DNA of 64,000 nt from Neospora caninum Liverpool (taxonomy: Eukaryota > Apicomplexa > Conoidasida > Eucoccidiorida > Sarcocystidae): the NCBI RefSeq assembly GCF_000208865.1, contig NC_018397.1, positions 1,674,001 through 1,738,000 of the forward strand, read 5' to 3'. Positions 22,218 through 34,500 of the stretch are shown in pieces (within the stretch, counting starts at the first letter, position 1; each line of letters starts with the position of its first letter). A program made the position numbers and the translations under genes. The notes beneath the pieces were generated by a model. It had not been told where the DNA came from and did no database searches. It saw only the letters and a program-made list of their open reading frames with translations.

Positions 22218-23058
22218 ACAGTCGACAAAGGATATGCCCCAGCTGATTTGCATGCGCAGTCCTTTGCTTCATACTTACGAAACACGACAGCACAGGTATT
22301 CGACTGAAACTGAAGCGTCGGAAACCTGAGAAGGCGAATTGCCTAGGACAAGCCACAGCGGCTCAGACGGGGAGACGGTGACAAAGCAAGCACCGGACTC
22401 GGCTCACCCGCGTTTTCCCTACGGATTATACGAGAAATGCTGTACCGTGAAATGTGTCCGAAGGACATAATATAGTGCCTCATTTCGCTGGAACTGCAGA
22501 ATGAGTCGAAATTGCCGTTGGTGCCTCGATTACCAACCAAATGGCGTGGTTCGCCATTGTGGCTTGGCCCATCGCTCAGCAGAGGCAAAACCTATGATAG
22601 ACGTAAGTGGGCAGCACGTAGAGGAGACTTGTTCTCGGAACAAACAGAAAGGCCCATTCTGTCTGCTGCCGTACGTGCTCGTTTCATTCCCGTATTCGTC
22701 TCTGTCGCCTTTCCGACCAGTTTTATGGGACTTTCCGCATCCCCACAGAATGAGGGGCGAGACACATGTCCCCTTCGCGACATTTGTCATAAAACACCGC
22801 ATCTGCTCCAAATTCCCGAAGAACTTGGCAGTCAATTTTCTTCTCCCGGTTTTCAGAGGAGTCGCCCATCACCTGCGGTTCGATGGGGGCTGAGAGTCGA
22901 GTTATCTTGAGGCAGCCTCGAACAAGGGAGCGTCAAGGCCCCCTAATCGGGCGCTTTGGAACAGTGCCAAGGTCCGCTTTATCCCATACGAGCGCCAAAA
23001 GAAGAAACAACACCTGCAACAGCAGACCCTCCTCGACAGAGAACGGTGCGACCCGTAG
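22218..23058 (+). CDS. Small basic protein, at least four exons, unknown function (5' end unresolved)
   Basis: Resolved exons: about 22218-22295, 22500-22602, 22721-22877 and 22965-23058. The second has a near-ideal GTAAGT donor; phases 0, 1 and 2 match across the three introns, and the frame closes at TAG. Readable parts are ADLHAQSFASYLRNTTAQ, ESKLPLVPRLPTKWRGS, LWDFPHPHRMRGETHVPF, FVIKHRICSKFPKNLAVN and AKVRFIPYERQKKKQHLQQQ. The protein is basic, rich in Arg, Lys, Trp and Pro, and ends in a charged helix; it would suit an RNA-binding or mitochondrial complex subunit, but no family is recognised. The 22877 donor (CG then GTTCGA) is weak. The first exon is missing; a plausible ATG lies at 21987. 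The model rests only on splice logic and composition. Confidence 0.5.
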
Positions 23059-24966
23059 AAATTCATATTCCAAGACAAATCTGCCTACACAGCACGGACT
23101 CTACACGACATCTCCTCGGTATCCAGTTACTTCGGGATGCTCGGACGCGTTATTATAAGCCAGGTCCATTAATCACGTCGTCCAGACCCAGCGAGTTCAT
23201 GTTTTCACCTGCGGTAGGCGCAGAATGACGCTTTTCGGGGTCGCTCACCCTACTAGGGCATCTCTGGCTGACCGCCGCTGACGTTCTTGACTGAACAAAA
23301 TCAAAGGATCCTGCAAAGCACGCTTCAGAATGCTGGTCCTCCGCGGAAGTTCCATCCTCATATTCCTTGGCACGGAGTTCAGGTGTGCAACGTGACGAAA
23401 ACACAAGCGACGGCCAGCAACGATCCAGCAGTGGCGCAGTTCTAGCTTGAAATGAAAGCTTGCACTCTGTATGTGTCCTGGAGGTGCACAAGACACACAA
23501 GTGTTGCAAACAATGTATTAAGTAAACTTACAGAAGAGCTCAACCGTGCTGCACTGTGTGATGCGCCGAGCGCATTAGGAAAACTGTTGGCGCGACCTCC
23601 CTACAGGATTAACCATGAAAGTCGCTTACAACTCTTCACGCGTTTCTCTGTTGTGGTTTCGCCGAACAAGAACGCAATCACAGCTCAACTGCCAACGGTA
23701 TTTGCCGTTGCCACATCCAGGAAGACGATGCAGCTACCGCTATCTAGGGAAACAAAGTCACGAAATCGTGTCATCACAATACAGAAGCAGAAAAATGCGG
23801 CGCTGCTTTGTCTGTCGGGCATACAAAGCAAACGCTCTAGGCAGAAAACAAAGGCAAGATTGTTCTGCGAATTCGAACTTGACCGGTCCTCATTTCCACG
23901 ACCGTCGCACCGGGCTGACACACTCCACCGTACGTTAGGGGGGGCCTGAGTCACCTGCTTTTCCTTATCCTTCGCCAATTGGTTTTCCCGTCTTACATCG
24001 TTAAGGGGCTTCTTTCAATCCTGGGTTTCTCTGTGTTAAGAGTAGCCGACAATGGCAGCGATCAGGACGAACGAAGCACGCACAATGTCGGTGTACGACT
24101 TCGAAAAAAATGCAGGCTTGAGTACCATTGGTGCCCCTAAGCCTTTCCTAGCCCTCGTTCGCGTGCAGCGAATCTGTACTTGTGTGGGATCTCAGACTAG
24201 CGTGAACTAGTGGTTTGTTAGTTTTTAGCATCTTCCTAGTAACAACTCTGCCTTCAAGCTGTCGTTGGTGACCAGGATCGAGGGCCTGTACGGAAAAAGA
24301 CGCTCTCGTATAAACGTCTGTCTGTACTGATGCAATATAGGTTCGTGCCTCTCTGAGCCATGATTTCGTTCAAGTGTCGAAAGGTAGAACGGGGAAAACA
24401 GCTTTGTGAGCAGTCCCACTGGTGTCGCGTATGACCCGTTCTGGCTCCGTGACAGTTGCGAGCAGTGGCTGGGCAGGCCGACTGGAGAACCAACTAGTCT
24501 CCAACTTTTCGGAGACTGGCAGACAAAGGACGCGGAGAAAACAGATTCAAAGAAGAGCTTTTCCATTTACCGTGTCCACGTATTTTGAAAATGCTTGCTC
24601 CTCGCTCTCCTCCACGTGCCGCGTATCATGGGGGCATGCACCGCGTCGTTGCTGGCCACACAAGACACACGTTGTCCTCGTCCCGGTATCGAGCTGAGCC
24701 GGGCTGGGAGACTCGAAAATTTTGCGCGCTTCTCTGTGAACGATTTCTGCCTGCGCATGGTCTTCTCATTCGGTTATCTCTGAGTCTGAGTTGTCGGTTT
24801 TATTCCACGGAGTAAGTGTTAGATGCCAACGCGGTGAGCCGTGGTACGTGTTGCCGAGCCTAACGCGCGTGACTTGACTGGGCTAGACATACTGCTTCAC
24901 TTTCGCAACAAAAAAGCGATTCGTATTTCTCTTTTTCCAAGGCAACTGGCCATCCAGTTGTGTAAG
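23059..24966. other. Intergenic stretch without a supported gene
   Basis: Base composition is more even than in the coding parts and no frame on either strand looks protein-like over useful length. It holds the 3' region of the 22.2 kb gene and the upstream region of the next plus-strand genes. Confidence 0.4.
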
Positions 24967-25284
24967 ATGGATGAAGACTCATTTCACCGTCCAGGCCGTC
25001 GCTCTCGTTTGCTCGTGCTTGCCGCGCTCTGTATAGCCGTTTCTCTTCCCTTCCTTCCGCTAATCCTCAACATCACCTCTATAACTCACTTCAACCCCAT
25101 ATTTACAGGCTTATTTCTTCTCCTGTGTCCCGTCTTCATCATTCTAATTCTTTTCTCTGTTTCGCGCTGTTCGGAAACCTACGAACCCGGAAGAAGGCGA
25201 CGTACCCCTCGTCGACGAGACGACGACGAAGCCCACCAGCCCCTCGCCTCAGCCTTCAGTGACGATCGACTTCACCAGTCCTGA
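24967..25284 (+). CDS. Possible small two-TM membrane protein, 105 aa
   Basis: A single-exon frame with A at -3 and G at +4 of the ATG. After a basic N terminus (HRPGRRSR), two hydrophobic helices follow: LLVLAALCIAVSLPFLPLIL and GLFLLLCPVFIILILFSV, joined by a short polar loop (NITSITHFNPIFT) with one N-glycosylation sequon. The tail is highly charged (RRRRTPRRRDDDEAH). It could be a genuine small hairpin protein of an organelle or ER membrane. It lies 301 bp upstream of the EF-hand start on the same strand, so it may instead be an upstream ORF in that gene's leader. No family is recognised. Confidence 0.4.
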   Translation: MDEDSFHRPGRRSRLLVLAALCIAVSLPFLPLILNITSITHFNPIFTGLFLLLCPVFIILILFSVSRCSETYEPGRRRRTPRRRDDDEAHQPLASAFSDDRLHQS

Positions 25285-25585
25285 AAGGAAAAACATAGAT
25301 TCTCCTGAAGGACATTCACACACAAATACTGTTGCCTTTCCTGACCTGCTTTTCGCCCCCATTTCCCTCGTGTCGTCCTTAAACAGCTTCGTGCTGACTC
25401 CCTTGCGTTGCCTGCAACGCGAGAGGGCCCGTGTACGCGTTACTCTGCTGACTGTGGCGTTCTTTGCGTTGCCATCGTCTGTTCCTTTTCTCTCGAGCTT
25501 TTGCGCCGCCGTTGCTGGGCCATACCCAAGCGTTTGCTCAGTCGATCTTTATTGAGTTTGGTCGAACTTTTTCCCCTCGAGCACC

Positions 25586-26376
25586 ATGTCGAGTGACGCT
25601 GATATTCAGGTGGCCTTTCAGGATTGTGCGGACGGATCGAAACTCCCTGCGGCGAAGTTGGGCGTGGCGGCGCGGCTCGCGGGCGCGTCACCCTCAAACG
25701 GCGAGGTCGCGGAGGCCGCCGGCAAGATGTCTGGAGGAGTTGATTTGGCAGCGTTTAAAACCTTTTGCAACAACACACAACACAAAGACGACGATCTCAA
25801 CGACCTTAAGGAGCTCTTCAAAGGTGAGAGCCCCAAACAGGAGCCCCGTTCTTCTACATAGCCAAGTATCGCACGTTGTGTGTTACACCGGGTTAGGCCA
25901 AACGGAGCGGGAGTGCCATGGGGATTCGGGGTCTCTGGGGAGCAGAGACATTTCGTCGATCCGGCTCACAGAGCAGGTTAAGCGACAAAGAAGTCCTCAC
26001 CTGCGACACGAGTTCCAGCGGCCGTTCGCACGGAGTAACGAAATCACGTTGTGATGATGGCGGCGCTGGGTGTCTTCCTTGTCGCTAACGCCCTACTCGC
26101 TGTTTCGAGGCGTCTCCTCTCTGCAGTGCCGGAAAGCTTTCTGTTCGTTTCCACCGTAGTGTCCAGCCTTTGCTCCCCTGTCTTTTCTCTGACACTACAG
26201 CGGCAGACATCGGAGGCTCGGGAAAGATCGGGAAAACTGCGATGAAGAATATGGTCCAGGGCTACGGCGAGCCTCTCAGTGACGCCGAATTTGAGGCGGC
26301 AGTCAAGGACTTTTTGCGTGACAATGGCGAAAATGTTGATTACGCAACCATGCTCGCGACGATACTCCAATCCTAA
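25586..26376 (+). CDS. Degenerate EF-hand protein (calmodulin / myosin light chain-like), 137 aa
   Basis: Exons 25586-25823 and 26201-26376 join in phase 1 with canonical AAAG|GTGAGA and CTACAG sites, closing at TAA with 137 residues. The plan is four paired EF-hands as in calmodulin or a myosin essential light chain. The C-terminal half is clearest: DDLNDLKELFKA, loop DIGGSGKIGKTA, helix MKNMVQGYGEPLSDAEFEAA, then a short loop DNGENVDYATML. Loop 3 has Gly where Asp/Asn is expected at position 3 and lacks the position-12 Glu; the other loops are shortened or lack acidic ligands. Ca2+ binding is therefore doubtful at every site. That pattern, with the length near 135-150 aa, fits a light chain clamped on a myosin IQ motif better than a Ca2+ sensor. 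Partner unknown. Confidence 0.85.
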
Positions 26377-28546
26377 ACGCCTCCCAGCAAATCGAACCGT
26401 GTGCAGAGCGAGGCAATGAGCGGAAAACGACCGTCCCTGACAGCCTGTCGTGGGTTTCCAGCATTTCTCTTCCAGACCCGCACCTGTCACAGCTCCACGC
26501 TCCTCTTTTCCGCGCGCAAACAGAAAGCTGCAAAACATTCGTGCCGATAAGCGGCTGAACAGATTCTTTTCCGTGTTGGCGTGCCGCGTAGGATGGACGC
26601 ACACACACACACCGACGGCCTGGGCTCCGTCAAGGGGTTGCCCTCGGCAAGGCTCTAGAGAAGCGTGATGTGAAAACGAAATACTTTGAGACGGAACTTT
26701 CACTTACAGAGGAACCACAGTCTCAGACGAGAAGGAACATCTCCCCTAGCGGCCACGCTGACTATGCGGTGGCGACAGTGACAGCGATCTCTGCGAGTAA
26801 CAAGCGTGGAAGAAGCTATCACTTCCGGAAGGTGTGTGTAGTTCCCGTAGCCCACGGTCTGGCATCAGAACCTCGTATTCAGCATGATCAGATGTTCCAT
26901 CAAACCGAAAACCGCTTGGAGAAGACTAATCCAATAACTTTGATAGACATTTAGCATCCGTCATTAACATACGCGGAAAAAAGGCAACTTTAAGCGCGGT
27001 ATCCATACCCGCAGGACGGATATACGCTGGACGCCACTGTACTTGATGCACTGAACATGGTCATGAAAAGCACAGTCGAACTTGGGGCCGGTGAACAAAG
27101 ACGTTCAAGATCTAAACCACTAGTCCAACTCGAAGTATAGAAGCTTATAAATAATCCTGGGTCCGAGACTGTCACTCCCATTAAGATGGTACTGATCATA
27201 CTAGCATCTGAGTAGTAGTAGTAGTTCTATTGTGCTGGCAGAGCTTTGCTAAGATGTAACTGTTGTGGAAATGGAACCAGTAGAACACCGTGTATTAATG
27301 CAACAGAGATTGAGTAGTCGGAAGGGGAGAACAGGCCCGAGCGCGACTGTGAGGAACCCGTGAAAAACTCGCCGATGCCTTTTCTTGCTCCGCGATGACT
27401 ACGTGACAGCTGTACACACCGAAACGCAGTCGAGTTCTCTGCGCCGCCAGCGCTGTGTGCTAGTGGTTGCGGCATGATTAAGCACTGGGACAACTGTACC
27501 GTTCGTCCCCAGTGATCGACGGGGAAGCACAGCAGAACCGCTGCCTAGTCACAAGACCTTCTTCTGCCTCTTTCGTTTTATTATCGGTTTCATTTACCCC
27601 GTTCAACCAGTTGCGGCTTGCCACGACGCGGGTCGCCACGTGTACTCGTGCAACAGCGTTGTGTTACCAGACACGCGCAAAGCACTCCGAAATACGACAG
27701 CCATTTTACCAAGACGAGAAGAGGCACATGCTTCCATCATAAATGTCTATATACATATAGAACTGATATATATATATATATATGTATTATTATCCAGACG
27801 GATGTGCAGATGCTTGTACCAATGTGTGCCGGTATAAACAACTACCAGGGGAGCCGTGTGACCGTGTCGCTCCCGAGCCATGTGTTACCCTTACATAGAA
27901 TAACTCTGTGTTTGTGTTGAAGTTTTGAAGAAAAAAGGGACTTGTCTCACTCAAACCTTTTTCTCGTTCCACACATCGCTGGATTCCGAACACACTCTCG
28001 CCACGCCGGTTTCAGCTGTTCCCCCGGCGATCCCCCGCCTCTCGCACACTTCCTCGTCGCGCCAGGAGACACCGCTGGGTTAAGCAGTCGCAAAAACCAG
28101 AAGACAGGGGAGTTTTCCTGGAGATTTTCGCGCGCCATTGGCTTTTTTTCCTTTGTCCAAAACAAGATGTTTCCATGTTTTTGCCAGGACGCTTTCTTTC
28201 CACGCGAGGTTTCCGCCTTTCTTCCGCCAGCCGCCCTCCTGTGTCTCGTCGGCAGAACCTTCCACGGTGTTGCTGGGGCGCATGTGATTCCGGACAAATG
28301 AGTCAACGCCGAGGGCCACAAGACAAGCAGTTTCTTCTCCTCAGTCTGGTGTTCTTCTTTCGGTCTTTTGGATCGTTTCCTTCCTTGCATTTTCCCTTTT
28401 GCCCTCCTCTCCTCGTTTCTGAGCTCCCGAGGCTGCAGCTGCTCTCTGCCCGCAGCCCTGCCTGGCAGGCCGTTTTCACAACCACGGGAGGGAGGCTGTG
28501 AAAGCGTCAACAGGCTTGGCAGAAAGCGAAACTTTCCACAGAAAAA
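26377..28546. other. Intergenic stretch and leader of the giant gene
   Basis: No supported gene. A (TA)n run lies at 27766-27783. The last 600 bases before 28547 are T/C-rich, as expected for a promoter plus 5' untranslated region of the plus-strand giant gene. Confidence 0.4.
27766..27783. repeat. (TA)n microsatellite, intergenic
   Basis: About nine TA units between the EF-hand gene and the giant formin-like gene. Confidence 0.9.
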
Positions 28547-31500
28547 ATGGGACAACTGGAACAGGAGACGAGAGGAAGCGCAGGCCGGGGACTGACCCAG
28601 CCTCCAACGTCGCTCGCGTCTCCGCTCGGGACGAGTGCACATCAGACTCACGGACTCACGCCAACACGCTGTCCTGGTCTATCCTCAAACGCCCCTGCTT
28701 CCTCTCTTCCTCTCTCTTCTTCTGTTCCCCTATCCTCTTCGGTGAGGGCGCTCTCTTCCGTTCCGGACGATTCCATCTGTGGCGCGAACTCGCTCGCTCC
28801 TCACGCTGTCGTGCCTTCTGGTTCGCCGTCTCTCTCGTCTTGCTCGAGCGTACACTCGACTCGGCTTGTATCTCGTCGCCGAAGCAAGAGTCGCCGAGTC
28901 CAGAAAACGCCCTCTTCTTCCTCGTGTTTTCTATCTTCTTCCTCCGTGGCTGCGTCGTTGCCTCCCGTCTCGCCCTCCTGCGACTCCGCCGGATCCGACA
29001 CCAACCGCTCACCTGCGTCTCGTGCTCCTCCCAACCTTTCCTCTCCTCCCCTCGGCGTCCTTGGCGCCTCGTCGCTCTGTCGTCCTTTGTCCCTCTCTTC
29101 CGTCTCGCCTGTCTCTCCACAACAGGGCGTTTCCAGGCTTCCAAACCAGCCCGAGAAACGACGAAGAGGCGCGCCTCTCGGCCTCCTCAGAGCGGTGGCT
29201 GCTGGAGCCAGGGCGCATCGAGCAAAAATCCTGTGTCGGGAATCTGATTCCGAAACGCAGTGTGCTACTCTCCCTGGGCAGCAGGAATCTTCTTCCGGTC
29301 CTTCGTCCTCTCCTTCCGTCTCTCTTTCCACGTCGCCGTCAGCCTCCTCTTCTGTGACTTGCTCCTCCCCCGCTGCTCTTTCGTCTTCTCCCTCTTCTTC
29401 TTTGTCTTCTTCTTCTTTTTCTTCGTCCTCTCCTGCCCTCTCATCTCCTTCTCTTTCATCGTCTCCTTCTCTCTCGTCGTCTCCTTCTGTGTCCGTCTCT
29501 CCTTCCTTCCCCTCGCCTGTCCCGTCTTCTCCCTGTCTTTTGTCGTCTCCATCTCTTTCTTCTGCGTCTTCTCTCTCCGCGGGTGCATGCATTCGAGTAG
29601 AGGCACTCGCATCATCGCACACAAAGGAGGAGAGGGGCGAGGAAGGACAGGAAGAGGAGAAAAAAGACGGGCGAGACGGGAACAGGGATGAGACTCAAGA
29701 GGACGGAAAGACAGGGGAGACGGAAGGAGAAAAGACTGTGGAGCCACAGAAGGAAGAGGAACTCAAAGGAAACGGAACAGACGAGCAAAAGGCAAACGGC
29801 GACGACGGCGCGAAAGGAGGTAAAGGGAGATTGGAAGAGGAAGAGGAGACGAAGGACGATAAGGGCGGCAAAGGGGAAACTGAATGTCAAGCAGAAAGCA
29901 AAGAAATCCAAGGTGGGAAGGAAGGGGAGGCAGACGGAGGAGGCGGCGAAGCGAAGGGAACGGACAAGGAAGATGAAAGGCAACGCCATTATGAGACGCA
30001 TGAGGATGGACAGAGACACGACGAAGAGAGAACCGTGGAATTGAGCGATGGGAAGTTCGACAGCGGCGGAAAAGGAGACAGCAACGGCAGCAAGGAAAGC
30101 GAGAATAAACATGCAGAGGAGACAAGGCAGCGCACGGAAGAGAGCCGCAAAGAGGGAGAAGAAAACGTGTTTAACAACTGTGGAGACAAAGCCGAGGAGC
30201 AAGAAACCAGGGGAGAAACGGAAAACGAGCAAGAGAGAAGACTACAAGATGGAGAGGTGATAGAAGCCGACGAAGAAGAAAGGGAGGGAAAGAATGGAAG
30301 ACAAGAAACAGCAGAACTAGGGGAAAACAGGAGAGATGAAGGAAGTCAACGAAGGAGAGCAGAGATCACAAGTGGCCAAGGGAGACAACAGGAATGTGCC
30401 GAAGGATCCCCACGGGGCGAAGAAAAGCTGACGGAGGAGCTGGATACAGAGACCAGAGAAGGGAAGAAGGAGGACGAGAAAGATCACACCGTGGCAAGAA
30501 TGCCGGAAACATCTCCCTCTTCTCCGTTGTTTCCTGCTTCCTCTTCTGCGCCCGCGTGCGCGCCTCCTTCTCTGCTTGCTCGTACTTCCTCTCCCGCCGT
30601 TTATCCTACTTTTTCTTCCTTCTGTGCAGCGGGGGGTTTCGCGTCGTCGGAACGGCGGTCAGGTGTACATCCGCCTCGACATCTCTCAAGATCAGTCCGT
30701 CCCGGATCCCCCTTCTCTCCCTTTGGGTCATCGCGTCTCGTGCCTTCTTGTCGTCCTTCCTCGGCTCCGGTTGCAGCTTCTCCCTCGGTAGCTCGCTCTC
30801 CTGCGTCTGCGGTCCATGCTTCTTCGTCTGTCGTTCGGCCGACTCCTCGTTCTGCCCCGTACCGTCCCTGCTCGTCTTCTCTCCCTTCTCTCCCTTCTCT
30901 CCCTCCTTCGCGCTTCCCGGCCTCGCCCTTTTCTCCGCCTTCGTCGAGTCCTCTGTCTCCGTCACAGTCTCCTTCGCTCTCGGCTTCTGCCACTACCTGT
31001 GCTTCCCCCCACGCCTCTTCTTCTCCTGTTCTTTCTTCTTCTCCTGTTCTTTCTTCTTCTCCTGTGCTTTCTTCTTCGGCTTCTTCTTCTCCTTGGTGTC
31101 AGATGCCGTTTTCAGCTTGGCTCGCCACTCGCGGGGGACAATCTCTCTTTGCCGGCGACTCGCGTTCGAGTGTCTTGTCTCCTTTACGAGATTCAGGAGG
31201 CTGCGCGTCTCCTGAACACGCCCCAAGGCCCCTGACGCCTTCCGCCTCTCCTTTTCGACGTGGAGAGACGCTTTCCTCTTCGGGAAGGTCTGCGAGAAGA
31301 AATCCTTCCTCGGCTCCCGTAGCGCTCAACTCCGAGACAACACCTGCCGCTGCGCTGGACGCTTCACCTTCTGTTTCCGCTGGTTCTTTGTCGCTTTTGT
31401 CCTCGATTTCGGCGGGGGGTGACCACGCGGCAGAGACATCGGAGACATCCTTTTCACCTCCTCTGGGAAAGGATCGAAGACCAGGAGCGTCGGCCTCAGT

Positions 31501-34500
31501 TGGTGACGCGCCAGCTTTCTCTGCCTACAGCGAGCCTTCTCAGGAAGGGCCAGAAGAGGACGGCAGCCTCGGAGAAGAGAGAAAGGAAAACGGAGGAGAA
31601 GCCGCTATCAACGAGAAGAGAAACAACCAAGCGAGCGGCGAGGGCAGAGACGCGGGAGGAGTTACAGCTCCGGCGAGGGCGACGCCAATCACGATGGAAA
31701 CTGAGCGCGAGGAGTTGCCGGAAGAAAGCGGCCAGGGAGAGAGGACAGAAGCGAACAAAGGAACAGGACGAGAACAGGAGGAACTCAAAGCACCGGCCCA
31801 GGACGGAGAGGAGACACTGGAGCACAAGACTCATGCACGAGAAAGAGATGGAGATGGACACATTCACAGGTCTGCGGGAACGGAAGTAGAGGACGAAGAG
31901 ACAGAACCCCACGGCGGAAAGGCAGGGGACGAGCCGCACGTGGTTTCTCCAGCTCGGACGCCGTCGCGAGACTGTAAAAGAAATGGAAGCGAAGAAATGC
32001 AAACAGAAATGGAAGAAGGCGAACCTTTGTACTCCGTCGTTGTCTCCTTTTCCCCGTGTTGCGTTCGCACGAGACGGGGTAGTGAAAGAGAAGAGAGAGA
32101 GAGTCGGGAGTGCACCTCCTCGGTGTCGTCTCATTCTTCCGGGCTCCATCGTGGGGAAGGCTGCAGCGAAGAAATCGCCGGAGCAAAGAAACAAGAAGGC
32201 GACAGCAGGACGGGACTCAGGGGAGCCTCTTCTCCACCAGCACATGACGCATCGTCTGTTCGCGGCTCTTCTTCCTGTTCCGCCTCGAAGTGTACAGCCG
32301 TCTCTCCGGTTTTCTCGGAGAAAAAAACCGCAGCACTCGGCTCTTCTTCCTCTCCGACAGACACAGCTTGCCTGCGCTTGTGTACATCGGGTTGCTCTTC
32401 GGCTTCTTCGTCCTCTTCCTACTTTTGTGTCTCTCCTTCATCTGCTGCCTCGTGTTCTTTTGCTCTATTCCATTGTCAAGGCGCGTCTGCCTGCGAGGCT
32501 TCTCCCTCTGGTCGTCGGTTGTCCACTGCCCCAGATCGCGACGCTCTCTCGGCTGGCCCCGCTCCCGTCGCTCCGAGAGACAGCTGTGGGGCGAAAGGCG
32601 AGCGGGGAGCAGGAAAAGAAGCGGGAGAACAGGAGGAAGGAGAAATAGAGGAAGGAGAGAAGAGACAAGACGCCTCGAGGACCCGCGAGAGATTGTATCC
32701 GGACAGAGACGAAAAAGTGAACAAGGCCAGCGACGAGGAAGAGACAAGCGGGGAGCCTGCGGAGCGAGTGAAAGGCGAGACAGACGAGACACCCGGGGTG
32801 TGCAGGCGGGAAGCGCACGCAGAAAGTGAAGAACGGTACGCAGGAAAACTCGTGAAGGTGGGTTCCAACGGAAGAGAAGAAGTATCAGTGACGGAAAGGA
32901 GCGTGGATTCAACCAGAGAGCGGGGAGAAGATGGCGAATCGCGAGCGCGAGGCGAAGAAGAAGCGGCGAGAGAAGAGGGAAAACTGCAAACGTGCGATCA
33001 CGACGCCGGTCGAGAGGAAGAAACGGGAGACTCCAGTAGCGCAGCACGAAGAGAGACGGTGACCCCTCCTGGTCCGTTTGCTTCCTGGACTGAGGAGAGA
33101 CGAATCCTTCTCGAGAAGTTGGGGATCTTGGAAGAAAAGAACGCTGTCCTCGAACGGGAACTTCAGGCACTTCGGCAGCGAGAGACACGGGAATCAAGAG
33201 CGAGAGAGACAGAGGATGCAGGCCGAGAGTCCCGAGCACCGGGGAGCGAGAAGAAAGAAGACGGAACGGACGAAGGAGCAGTGACAGACTCAAGACACAC
33301 AGAAGAACGAAAGGGACGGGAAAACGAGGAGGGAGGTAAATGTACTCAGAAAGGTGGACGAGAGCAGTGGTTGAGAGACGCCCAAGACGGACAGAGAGAG
33401 AAAGGCGGCGGCGAACAGGGGGATGACAGCAACCCAACAGGACGAAAGGAAGAGGAGACAGGCGCACAGGATGTACCACGAAGCAAAAGTGTTTCCCCTC
33501 GCAGCCACGAGACATTTTTGGTGCATCCCGTCGAAGAGGCAAGACACACCGTGTACCCAATCAATCCACAGGAGAAAAACGCTCCTTCGTCTGCCGCCGT
33601 CGATGACACTCAATCTCGCGCCTTCAGTTCTCGGCTCCGAAAAACAGCCGACATCGGCACGCAGACCGAGGGCTCTGAGGCAAGTCGTGCGTTGTTGCCA
33701 GAAACAACTTCATCTCCGTCTTCTCTTTCTTCTTCTGCCTTGGCAGTGCCTGCTGCGAAGGCCTCGCGGCCGCGACCGCCTGGTCCCCCGCCCCCCAAGG
33801 GAAGAAAACCACCATCCCTTCCTTCTTCGGCTGTTTCTGCTCCTGTCGCTTCTTCCTTTGACAGGACGCCTGCCGCGTTGAAAGCGTGGGGATGCAGCGT
33901 GGATGGCGACAGGCTTCCGTCGTTGGAAAGCGTTTGCGTTCCGCGGAGGCTTCCGCGGGACGCCGAGAAGCTGGTGCGGAGGGGAGACAGCGCGGGAGAC
34001 AGGCAAAGCTGCGGGGCGCCTGAGGCCGACGGAGACGCCGGGAGAGACGTAGCAGAGAGGAAGCCTGTTGCCTGCGTGCTTGCGCAGGCCGGCCCGCTCG
34101 CGACGGTCCTAGCCCTGCTCGAGGAGTCGCTGGAAAACGGGAGGGAAGAACAAGACCCGAACCAGGAACGAGGTGTAGGTACACCTGGAGAGGGTGGGAC
34201 ACGGCAGACAGCCGGCGTCTCGCCTGCAGGCGTTTGGCCTTTGGAGAATGGACAGGTCGAGAGAGTCAGTCCCATGGGCACTGCTTCTCCTCGTCTGCTT
34301 TCGAAGGCCACACAAGTCGCTTCTCGTTCATGGAAAAGTGGAAATCTGAAACTTACGCGAGATGCAACTGGCGGCTGTCTGTGGACCCAACAAAATGCTG
34401 TGGTGAAAGACTTTCTTCACACGATCGGCCCCTCAAGTACGCGTTGTCCCTCTTTCGCTCCTTCCGCCTTCTAGTCGGGTGAAGGCAGCGAACGCCGGTC

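Noticed and set aside
29612..30232. 206-codon minus-strand frame with many hydrophobic residues
   Set aside because: Complement of a Glu/Lys-rich coding block; such antisense always looks Phe/Leu-rich and is not a membrane protein.
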